Assembly (NCBI GenBank): GCA_013821615.1
Contig: JACDGQ010000270.1
Coordinates: 1-5,126, forward strand
Direction of reading: 5' to 3'
Source: Planctomycetota bacterium
Lineage (GTDB): Bacteria; Planctomycetota; UBA11346
DNA length: 5,126 nt
Position 1 is the first letter of the stretch. Every line of letters begins with the position of its first letter. Positions 1-5,126 of this stretch are shown piece after piece. The notes below the pieces were generated by a model, which worked only from the letters and a program-made list of their open reading frames with translations, did no database searches and was not told the DNA's origin. The position numbers were made by a program, and so were the translations under genes.

Positions 1-462
1 GTGCTGGCCGCGCTGGCGGTGGTCGCCGCGGGGCAGCTGCTGCTGACGCGCACGGTCTTCGGCCGCCACCTGGTGGCGATCGGCACCAACGCCGAAGCGG
101 TGCGCATGGCCGGCATCCGCACCGCGCCCTACGTGATCGCCGTGTTCGCGCTCAGCGGTGCGCTGTGCGGCCTGGGCGCGGTGATGCAGACCGCGCGCCT
201 GTCGACCGCCGACCCCAACGCCGCGGTCGGCCTCGAGCTGTCCGCGATCGCCGCCTGCGTGATCGGCGGCACCAGCCTGCTCGGCGGGCGCGGCTCGGTG
301 GTCGCGACCTGCTTCGGCGTGCTGATCATCGCCGTGCTCCAGACCGGTCTCGCCCAGGTCGGCTCCTCCGAGCCGCTCAAGCGCGTCATCACCGGCGCGG
401 TGATCGTCGCCGCGGTGCTGCTCGACGCCCTGCGCACGCGGATGTCGCGCCCAGCGGGATGA
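1..462 (+). CDS. Sugar ABC transporter permease, RbsC type (BPD_transp_2), C-terminal part
   Basis: This is the C-terminal half of an inner-membrane permease of the ribose/xylose/galactose-type ABC importers, which pass a sugar delivered by a periplasmic binding protein and are powered by an RbsA-like ATPase. The visible 153 residues show the family pattern: FGRHL followed by AIGTNAEAVRMAGI (residues 20-39), a hydrophobic segment at about 43-62, TARLSTADPNAAVGLEL (64-80), the hallmark IAACVIGGTSLLGGRG (83-98), and further hydrophobic segments at about 99-118 and 128-142. It ends with TGA at 460-462. E. coli RbsC is about 320 residues, so roughly half is missing. The GTG at base 1 is most likely an internal valine and not the true start. 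The substrate cannot be told from this part. The binding protein and ATPase genes would be expected upstream, outside the window. The next gene is convergent, so this is the last gene of its transcript. Confidence 0.93.
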   Translation: MLAALAVVAAGQLLLTRTVFGRHLVAIGTNAEAVRMAGIRTAPYVIAVFALSGALCGLGAVMQTARLSTADPNAAVGLELSAIAACVIGGTSLLGGRGSVVATCFGVLIIAVLQTGLAQVGSSEPLKRVITGAVIVAAVLLDALRTRMSRPAG

Positions 463-464
463 GG

Positions 465-498
465 GACATCCACAAGAGTGGAATGACTGACATCCACA
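465..498. repeat. Short direct repeat pair with hairpin after the permease stop
   Basis: The 10-mer GACATCCACA occurs at 465-474 and again at 489-498. Between the copies, GTGGA (478-482) can pair with TCCAC at 469-473 (loop AAGA) or with the TCCAC of the second copy (493-497), giving two mutually exclusive small stems. The first stem can extend to 467-485 with one bulged A. It lies 4 bases after the permease stop. No T tract follows on either strand, so it is not a canonical intrinsic terminator, although it could help end or stabilise the permease transcript. It may equally be a piece of a dispersed genomic repeat. Confidence 0.5.
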
Positions 499-635
499 GG
501 AGGCGCGGAGACGCGGAGGCTTGAGGAGGAAGACACCGTGTTGCGGTCGCATCCGGACCAGGAACTGCTCATCGGAAGCAGGCAGGAGCGACCGCTCTTC
601 CCCTCCTCCGATCTCCGCGTCTCCGCGCCTCCTGT
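496..635. repeat. 23-bp perfect inverted repeat flanking 94 bases, between convergent genes
   Basis: Bases 496-518 and 613-635 are perfect reverse complements over 23 bp, with core GCGGAGACGCGGAG on the + strand in the left arm. Similarity continues imperfectly inward: GAGGAGGA follows the left arm, and GGAGGAGG follows the right arm read on the minus strand. The arms are strongly purine-biased and contain an internal near-tandem GCGGAGAC/GCGGAG. A second, weaker pairing sits within: AGGCAGGAG at 580-588 with CTCCTGCCT at 639-647. No protein-coding signal is seen between the arms. It could be a small non-autonomous mobile element, two oppositely oriented copies of a dispersed repeat, or a bidirectional hairpin for the two converging genes; no T tract supports the last reading. 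Confidence 0.75.
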
Positions 636-670
636 TCTCTCCTGCCTTCTGCCGTCCTGGTCAGTCGGGT

Positions 671-2077
671 TCAAACCGCCCAGGACGGCCGATACACCGG
701 CTTGACCAGCGCGTCGGCCGCGGCGTCGCCGAAGGTCATCGCTGCGGCGTTCCAGGCGAGCTTGCGGCCCGGGCAGCGCTGGGCGATGGTGCCGAGCAGG
801 CAGGTCTCGGTCAGCTGCGCACCGATCGCGAACGACGAGAACGTGGGCGCGCCGCCGCGGATGGCGTCGACCCATTCCTGGTAGTGGCCCTTGCCGGCGC
901 GCGGCAGGCTGGTTGGAACGGCCAGCGCCGCGGCGTGCGCGCTGGCGGCGGTCAGGGTCTGCTCGCCCTTCAGCGCGATGAACAGCTTGGTGTTGTAATC
1001 GTCGGTGCTGAAGATCCAGCCGGCATCGCCGACCAGCAGCAGGCCGCTGCCGCCCAGCGGGCCGAGCGCCTTGACTGCGTCGGGAATGACGTCCGCGGGC
1101 GGCTTGGTGCCGCCATCGTACCACCACAGCGTGGTCGCCGCCAGGCCGCTGCGCTCCCTGAAGGCGAAGCGCACCGTCGAGGCGTGCGGGAAGGTCTCGG
1201 GCATGTGGTCGGAGGTGGCCACGCCTTCGATCTCGTAGGGATCGGCGAGCTGCAGCGCGCGGAACGGCAGGTTCAGGGTGTGGCAGCCCATGTCGCCGAA
1301 GGCGCCGCAGCCGAAGTCGTACCAGCCGCGCCAGTTGAAGGTGTGATAGACCTTCTCTTTGAAGGGGCGCTCCGGGGCCACGCCGAGCCAGCCGTCCCAG
1401 TTGAGGAAGTCGGGGACGGGATCCGCGCCCTCGGGCCGGGCGATGCCCTGCGGCCACACCGGGCGGTTGGTCCAGGCGTGCACCTCGCGCACCGCGCCGA
1501 TCAGGCCGGAGCGCACGATCTCGATGCCATGACGCATGTCGGACGAGGCGCTGCCCTGGTTGCCCATCTGCGTGACCAGGCCCTTGGCGCTGGCCAGCCC
1601 GCTCAGGCGGCGCGCCTCGCCGATGGTGCGGGTCAGCGGCTTCTCGCAGTAGACGTGCAGGCCGCGCGCCATCGCCGCGACCGCCACCGGCGCGTGCATG
1701 TGGTCGGGCGTGCTGATCATCACCGCGTGCAGGTCCGGCTCGCCGGCCAGCATCTCGCGGTAGTCGCGGTAGCGGCGCGGCTGCGCCGCTCCTGGGACCT
1801 TCTTGAGCAGCGCCGCCAGCGCCCCGTCGATCTTGTGCGCGTCGACGTCGCAGAGCGCGACCACGGTCTCGCCGGTGCCGAGGATGCCATCGAGGTTGGC
1901 CATGCCCTTGCCGCCGGAGCCGACCATGCCCACGCGCAGCGCGCCGCCGCCGGACGTGCGGCCAGCGCCGCAACTCGTCAGCAGCGCATTCGACGCGGCC
2001 AGCGCACCGGTGCCGAGTGCAGCGTTGCGGATGAAATCGCGGCGGGTGAGGGATGACGGGCGCTGGCGGCTGGTCAT
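671..2077 (-). CDS. Gfo/Idh/MocA family oxidoreductase with Tat signal, probable lipoprotein
   Basis: The gene encodes a 468-aa NAD(P)-dependent sugar or polyol dehydrogenase-like protein. The N-terminus is a Tat signal: TRRDFIRN (residues 11-18), a hydrophobic stretch (about 19-33), then LTSC with Cys36 in a lipobox-like position, so it may be exported folded and lipid-anchored. The Rossmann fold starts at about 47 with GMVGSGGKG; the glycine motif is GSGGKG at 53-58, and the second strand ends at CDVD (76-79). STPDHMH (122-128) and EKPL (145-148, with Lys146) are the cofactor/substrate motifs of the family. The C-terminal domain carries GDMGCH (261-266), where Asp262 and His266 fit the usual catalytic pair. 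ATG at 2077 is supported by GGAG (minus strand, 2088-2085) with a 7-base spacer and by the complete Tat signal; the stop is at 671-673. It is monocistronic within view: convergent with the permease and divergent from the DUF1592 gene. The substrate is unknown; members in this type of bacterium are often numerous and uncharacterised. Confidence 0.95.
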   Translation of the reverse strand: MTSRQRPSSLTRRDFIRNAALGTGALAASNALLTSCGAGRTSGGGALRVGMVGSGGKGMANLDGILGTGETVVALCDVDAHKIDGALAALLKKVPGAAQPRRYRDYREMLAGEPDLHAVMISTPDHMHAPVAVAAMARGLHVYCEKPLTRTIGEARRLSGLASAKGLVTQMGNQGSASSDMRHGIEIVRSGLIGAVREVHAWTNRPVWPQGIARPEGADPVPDFLNWDGWLGVAPERPFKEKVYHTFNWRGWYDFGCGAFGDMGCHTLNLPFRALQLADPYEIEGVATSDHMPETFPHASTVRFAFRERSGLAATTLWWYDGGTKPPADVIPDAVKALGPLGGSGLLLVGDAGWIFSTDDYNTKLFIALKGEQTLTAASAHAAALAVPTSLPRAGKGHYQEWVDAIRGGAPTFSSFAIGAQLTETCLLGTIAQRCPGRKLAWNAAAMTFGDAAADALVKPVYRPSWAV

Positions 2078-2084
2078 GAGGATG

Positions 2085-2088
2085 CTCC
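2085..2088 (-). promoter_or_regulatory. Ribosome binding site of the Gfo/Idh/MocA gene
   Basis: Read on the minus strand, CCGGAG precedes ATG, with GGAG 7 bases from the start codon at 2077. This fixes the start. No convincing sigma-70 promoter pair is visible upstream on this strand; the best AT-rich spot is TGGTATGAC (2163-2155), which lacks a matching -35. Confidence 0.65.
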
Positions 2089-2261
2089 GGTCGGTGATGC
2101 AGGAGTTAACCAGGTCGGCACTGTGCGCCGGCTGGGGAATTCAGGCAAGGAAGGGTCATACCAGAACAGGAACGCGTTGTTGAGGGCTCATGCCTGCCCG
2201 CAGGGAGAAGTGCCATCGAGCCAAGCGCGCGCAGCACGCCGCCGAGCGCAGGTCCCAGCCG

Positions 2262-2291
2262 TTGCCGGCGCCCGCCAGCCCACTCGATATT
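2262..2291 (+). promoter_or_regulatory. Weak sigma-70-like promoter candidate for the DUF1592 unit
   Basis: TTGCCG (2262-2267) and GATATT (2286-2291) each match 4 of 6 consensus bases and are separated by 18 bases. GATATT is one of the most AT-rich spots in this region. Transcription would start near 2298, leaving a leader of about 190 bases before ATG 2492, which would include the small ORF and the hairpin. The match is weak and may be chance. Confidence 0.2.
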
Positions 2292-2320
2292 CCTCGTGAG
2301 TCCTCGCATCTGCACGACAT

Positions 2321-2326
2321 AGGAGG
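2321..2326 (+). promoter_or_regulatory. Perfect Shine-Dalgarno sequence ahead of the 18-codon ORF
   Basis: AGGAGG lies 7 bases before ATG 2334, an ideal spacing. It is stronger than anything before the real downstream start at 2492, which has no recognisable Shine-Dalgarno sequence. Confidence 0.4.
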
Positions 2327-2333
2327 GGTGATC

Positions 2334-2390
2334 ATGGGGATGCGGACGCGGAATACGTGTGCAGCAATGCCCCAGCCGATCCGGCCCTGA
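2334..2390 (+). CDS. Possible 18-aa leader peptide (short upstream ORF)
   Basis: This short ORF reads MGMRTRNTCAAMPQPIRP and ends at TGA 2388-2390, about 100 bases before the DUF1592-family gene. Its only support is the perfect AGGAGG at 2321-2326 with a 7-base spacer. It matches no family I recognise and has no run of one amino acid that would suggest classical amino-acid attenuation. It lies in the presumed transcript leader, upstream of a hairpin at 2423-2450, so a leader-peptide role is conceivable. A chance ORF is just as likely. Confidence 0.25.
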   Translation: MGMRTRNTCAAMPQPIRP

Positions 2391-2421
2391 GTCATCCTCC
2401 GAACTCCTGCGCCACGTCTCT

Positions 2422-2490
2422 TGGTTCCCCAGCAGCGGGCTGCCGGAACCCCGGTAGCAGCTCTCATTCCCGCCCAGCCCCTGGTTCCCC
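2422..2490 (+). promoter_or_regulatory. Leader hairpin with repeated TGGTTCCCC next to the DUF1592-gene start
   Basis: TGGTTCCCC occurs at 2422-2430 and at 2482-2490, the second copy one base before ATG 2492. GGAACC at 2445-2450 can pair with GGTTCC of the first copy (2423-2428), forming a hairpin with an inner CAGC/GCTG stem (2430-2433 with 2439-2442), or with GGTTCC of the second copy (2483-2488), which would place the start region next to a helix. GGGCTG (2437-2442) can likewise pair with CAGCCC (2475-2480). The stems are only 4-6 bp each, so a regulatory switch is an inference. Confidence 0.3.
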
Positions 2491-2491
2491 G

Positions 2492-5059
2492 ATGCGCCAC
2501 CCCCGCCACCTCTCCGCCTGCCTGCTCGCCCTCGCCGCCGTCGCCGTGCTCCCCGCCGCCGACCTGCCGGCGGGCGCGCACAGCTTCCTCGAGCACCAGT
2601 GCTTCGACTGCCACGACGCCGACAGCAAAAAGGGCGGCCTCGACCTGACCGCGACCCCGTTCTCACCCGATGACGCGCGCAACGCCGCGTTGTGGGTCGC
2701 CGTGCACGACCGCGTCCGCGACGGCGAGATGCCGCCCAAGAAGAAGAAGGAACGCCCGGAACCCGCCGCCCAGCAGGCCTTCCTCGCCACGCTCACCCCG
2801 CCCCTGGTCGCCGCCGACCTCGCGCGCGAAGCTCGCGACGGCCGCGCCATCTGGCGCCGGCTCAACCGCTACGAGTACGAGAACACCCTGCGCGATCTGC
2901 TCCAGGCGCCGTGGCTGCAGGTGAAGACCATCCTGCCCGAGGACGGCGAGGCGCACCGCTTCAACAAAAGCGGCGAGGCCCTCGACGTCTCGCACGTGCA
3001 GATGGCGCAGTACCTGGCCGCGGCCGACTACGCGTTGCACCAGGTGCTGGCCGGTCAGGCCGGCAAGCCGGACGCGACGACCAAGCGGTACTATGCACGC
3101 GAGCAGGGCTCCTTCACCGGGCACATGAAGTTCTCCGAGTTCAACCGCAGCCCGGAGCGTGCCACCTTCCCCGTCCTCGGAACCGCCGCCCAGCCCGACG
3201 TGCGCGCGGCCAAGGCGCCGATCACGGTCGGCGCAGCCAATCCCACGGTGCGCGAACAGGAGGCGATGGGCGTGGTCGCGAGCAGCTACGAACCGATCGA
3301 GCTGCATTTCGACCGCTTCCAGGCGCCGGTCGCCGGCCACTACAAGCTGCGCTTCAGCGCCTACGCGGTGTGGGTCGGCCCCGGCAAGGAGCCGAAATGG
3401 TGGGAGGCCGATCTCGACCGCGTCACGCCAGGCCGGCGCGCAGAGCCGGTGACGGTCTCCTCCGAGTCGAAGCCGCGCCAGGTGCGCTGGCAGGGCACCT
3501 TCGACGCCGCGCCGCAGCCGGTCACGCGCGAGCTCGACGTGTGGCTGCTCAAGGGCGAGAACATCCGCGTCGACGCGGCGCGGCTGTTCCGCTCGCGCCC
3601 GCCGAACTGGCACAACCCCCTCGCCGAGAAGGACGGCCAGCCCGGTGTGGCCTTCAAGTGGATGGAGGTCGACGGCCCGCTCATCGACCAGTGGCCGAGC
3701 GCCGGCCAGCGCCTGCTGTTCGGTGACCTGCCGCTGCGCAAAGCCGAGGACGGCGGCATGGAGGTCGCAAGCGACCACCCCGAGGCCGACGCCGAACGAC
3801 TGCTGCGCGCCTTCATGGCGCGCGCCCTGCGCCAGGGCGTGGTGGAAGCCGACGTGCAGCGCTTCCTGGGCGTGATCCGCGGCGCGCTCAAGGCCGGCAC
3901 CAGCTTCACCGAGGCGATGTTCGCCGGCTACAGCGGCGTGCTGTGCTCGCCGGCCTTCGTCTGCCTGGCGGAGCAACCCGGCCAGCTCGACGACGCGGCG
4001 CTGGCTGCGCGCCTGGGCTATTTCCTGTGGAACTCGGAACCCGACGGCGCCTTGCGCGCGCTCGCCGACACGGGCGGCCTGCACCGTCCCGAAGTGCTGC
4101 GCGCCCAGGTCGACCGCCTGCTCGACGATCCGCGCGCGCGCCGCTTCAGCGACGCCTTCCTCGATTACTGGCTCGACCTGCGCAAGCTCGGCGCCACGTC
4201 GCCCGACGCCGAACTCTACCCCGACTACTACCTCGACGATCTGCTCGAGGAATCCGCGGGCCTCGAGACGCGCTTGTTCTTCGCCGAACTGCTGAAATCC
4301 GACCTGCCGGCGCGGAGCGTGGTCGCATCCGACTGGACCATGCTCAACGAGCGCCTGGCCGCCCACTACGGGCTGCCCGCAGTCGAGGGCGTCGCCATGC
4401 GCAAGGTCACGCTGCCCGCCGACAGCGTGCGCGGCGGCCTGATGACCCAGGCGAGCGTGCTGAAGGTCACCGCCAACGGCACCACCACCTCGCCGGTGGT
4501 ACGCGGCGCATGGATCATGGAGCGCATCCTGGGCAAGCCGCCGCGCCCGCCGCCGCCCGGGGTCGCCGCGGTCGAGCCCGACACGCGCGGCGCAACCACC
4601 ATCCGCGAGCAGCTCGCCCGCCACCGCACCCAGGAGAGCTGCGCCGCCTGCCACGCCAAGATCGACCCCGCCGGCTTCGCCCTGGAGAGCTTCGACGTTT
4701 GCGGTGGTTTTCGCGCCAAGTACCGCGCCATGGGCGCCGGTGCCAAGCTGCCGGGATTCGGCAAGAACGGCCAACCGTTCGCGTTCCACCTCGCCCAGCC
4801 GGTCGACCCCAGCGGCGAGCTGCCGGATGGCCGGACCTTCAGCGACGTGCGCGCGCTGAAAGCGCTGCTGCTGGCCGACGAGCGCGGTATCGCCCGCAAT
4901 CTCGTCCAGCAGCTGGTGCTTTACGCCACCGGCGCGGTCGTGCGCTTCGGCGACCGTCCACGCGTCGAGGCCATCCTCGACCGCACCGCCGCCGGCCACT
5001 GGGGCGTGCGCAGCCTGGTGCGCGAGATCGTGCTCAGCGACCTCTTCCAGCACAAGTGA
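2492..5059 (+). CDS. Secreted cytochrome-like DUF1592-family protein (DUF1587/1595/1592/1588/1585)
   Basis: The product is an 855-aa extracytoplasmic protein of a large family common in Planctomycetota and Verrucomicrobiota whose biochemical role is not established. A signal peptide spans about residues 1-23. A planctomycete-type cytochrome c segment follows, with heme motif CFDCH (37-41) and DADSKKGGLDLT. DUF1587 begins at RRLNRYEYENTLRDLL (122-137). A beta-rich region (about 260-405) resembles the carbohydrate-binding-like insert of the family. DUF1595 lies at about 434-495, DUF1592 at about 500-630 (ARLGYFLWNSEPD 506-518; DWTMLNERLAAHYGL 614-628), and DUF1588 at about 645-745 (TSPVVRGAW 666-674, PPRPPPPGV 683-691, second CxxCH 717-721 followed by KIDPAGFALE). 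DUF1585 runs from LPDGRTF (777-783) to the end. ATG 2492 is chosen because it directly begins the signal peptide; the frame is open back to GTG 2357, but those 45 codons look non-coding. No Shine-Dalgarno sequence is visible. The stop at 5057-5059 lies 13 bases before the next start, suggesting an operon. The CxxCH motifs suggest an electron-transfer or oxidative role. Confidence 0.95.
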   Translation: MRHPRHLSACLLALAAVAVLPAADLPAGAHSFLEHQCFDCHDADSKKGGLDLTATPFSPDDARNAALWVAVHDRVRDGEMPPKKKKERPEPAAQQAFLATLTPPLVAADLAREARDGRAIWRRLNRYEYENTLRDLLQAPWLQVKTILPEDGEAHRFNKSGEALDVSHVQMAQYLAAADYALHQVLAGQAGKPDATTKRYYAREQGSFTGHMKFSEFNRSPERATFPVLGTAAQPDVRAAKAPITVGAANPTVREQEAMGVVASSYEPIELHFDRFQAPVAGHYKLRFSAYAVWVGPGKEPKWWEADLDRVTPGRRAEPVTVSSESKPRQVRWQGTFDAAPQPVTRELDVWLLKGENIRVDAARLFRSRPPNWHNPLAEKDGQPGVAFKWMEVDGPLIDQWPSAGQRLLFGDLPLRKAEDGGMEVASDHPEADAERLLRAFMARALRQGVVEADVQRFLGVIRGALKAGTSFTEAMFAGYSGVLCSPAFVCLAEQPGQLDDAALAARLGYFLWNSEPDGALRALADTGGLHRPEVLRAQVDRLLDDPRARRFSDAFLDYWLDLRKLGATSPDAELYPDYYLDDLLEESAGLETRLFFAELLKSDLPARSVVASDWTMLNERLAAHYGLPAVEGVAMRKVTLPADSVRGGLMTQASVLKVTANGTTTSPVVRGAWIMERILGKPPRPPPPGVAAVEPDTRGATTIREQLARHRTQESCAACHAKIDPAGFALESFDVCGGFRAKYRAMGAGAKLPGFGKNGQPFAFHLAQPVDPSGELPDGRTFSDVRALKALLLADERGIARNLVQQLVLYATGAVVRFGDRPRVEAILDRTAAGHWGVRSLVREIVLSDLFQHK

Positions 5060-5062
5060 CGC

Positions 5063-5066
5063 AGGG
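5063..5066 (+). promoter_or_regulatory. Ribosome binding site of the downstream Tat-signal gene
   Basis: AGGG lies 6 bases before ATG 5073. It decides between the in-frame ATGs at 5067 and 5073, because the first would leave no spacer. A third in-frame ATG at 5103 has no such site. Confidence 0.5.
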
Positions 5067-5072
5067 ATGACC

Positions 5073-5126
5073 ATGACCAACGCCCGCCGCACCCGTCCCA
5101 CCATGCTCGACCGCCGCGGCTTCCTG
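5073..5126 (+). CDS. Start of a Tat-signal protein, probably DUF1552 family (truncated by window end)
   Basis: Only 18 codons are visible, ending in MLDRRGFL, the start of a twin-arginine signal (RR-x-F-L). The gene begins 13 bases after the stop of the DUF1592-family gene, on the same strand. In bacteria with that family, the gene directly downstream is commonly a DUF1552 protein that begins with just such a Tat signal, so this is the likely identity. The assignment rests on position and signal type, because no domain sequence is in view. ATG 5073 is preferred for its ribosome-site spacing; ATG 5103 (MLDRRGFL) would give a shorter signal peptide. Confidence 0.7.
   Translation, partial: MTNARRTRPTMLDRRGFL

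Larger units (their letters stand above)
2078..2491. other. Divergent intergenic region, 414 bases
   Basis: This stretch separates the oppositely oriented oxidoreductase and DUF1592-family genes and should hold both promoters. Its composition is less GC-extreme than the flanking genes. Open frames run through it on both strands, but none has protein-family character. The half near the oxidoreductase (2078-2260) shows only that gene's ribosome binding site and no clear promoter. The half near the DUF1592 gene contains a weak promoter candidate (2262-2291), an 18-codon ORF with a perfect Shine-Dalgarno sequence (2334-2390), and a hairpin plus direct repeat (2422-2490); these are listed separately. 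Confidence 0.7.

Noticed and set aside
467..485. Rho-independent terminator for the permease gene
   Set aside because: A small stem is present but no T tract follows on either strand, and the stem is short and bulged.
129..1973. 614-aa open frame on the minus strand overlapping the oxidoreductase gene
   Set aside because: It is a frame-shifted shadow of the oxidoreductase gene in GC-rich DNA: arginine/alanine/glycine-rich composition, no domain, and it runs through the intergenic repeat into the permease.
521..2056. 511-aa open frame on the plus strand antisense to the oxidoreductase
   Set aside because: Antisense shadow with low-complexity R/A/G/H composition and no ribosome site or motif; the minus-strand frame has clear family motifs.
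2155..2163. Extended -10 promoter (TGGTATGAC on the minus strand) for the oxidoreductase gene
   Set aside because: No -35-like hexamer lies at 16-18 bases, and single hexamer matches are common by chance.
2357..2491. Upstream GTG start extending the DUF1592-family protein by 45 residues
   Set aside because: The extra residues are P/S-rich, lack a ribosome site, and would put the obvious signal peptide in the interior; ATG 2492 begins the signal directly.
2106..2666. Minus-strand frames of 186 and 152 aa across the divergent intergenic region
   Set aside because: They start inside the DUF1592-family gene, are rich in R/G, share no family pattern, and would occupy the region that must hold both promoters.
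2663..5104. 813-aa open frame on the minus strand antisense to the DUF1592-family gene
   Set aside because: A long antisense frame is expected from codon bias at high GC; its sequence shows no recognisable domain or signal, while the sense frame carries five known domains.

Overview
The window is GC-rich, on the order of 70% by eye, and holds parts of four protein genes. The gene content suggests a free-living bacterium of the Planctomycetota/Verrucomicrobiota group, and a high-GC verrucomicrobial lineage such as Opitutales is my best guess. The pointers are a large cytochrome-fused DUF1587/1595/1592/1588/1585 protein directly followed by a Tat-signal gene of the DUF1552 position, a Tat-exported Gfo/Idh/MocA-type oxidoreductase, and a sugar ABC permease. 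This is inferred from gene families only; myxobacteria and some Gammaproteobacteria also carry the DUF1592/DUF1552 pair.

Layout. Bases 1-462 (+) are the C-terminal half of an RbsC-type sugar ABC transporter permease, cut by the window edge. Bases 463-670 are a convergent intergenic gap with a small hairpin/direct-repeat cluster and a 23-bp perfect inverted repeat enclosing 94 bases. Bases 671-2077 (-) encode a 468-aa Gfo/Idh/MocA oxidoreductase with a Tat signal and a plausible lipobox. Bases 2078-2491 are a divergent intergenic region; on its + strand side it holds a weak promoter candidate, an 18-codon ORF behind a perfect AGGAGG, and a hairpin with a repeated TGGTTCCCC that ends just before the next start codon. 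Bases 2492-5059 (+) encode an 855-aa secreted cytochrome-like DUF1592-family protein. From 5073 (+) the Tat signal of the next gene, probably a DUF1552 protein, begins and runs off the window.

How the genes fit together. The 855-aa protein and the downstream Tat protein form a recognisable two-gene unit with only 13 bases between them, probably one transcript and one extracytoplasmic function that has not been established biochemically. The sugar permease and the exported oxidoreductase suggest carbohydrate uptake and processing nearby, but they lie on opposite strands and need not be co-regulated with the pair. I see no CRISPR array, tRNA, rRNA, transposase or defence gene. The parts least explained by known families are the two intergenic regions.
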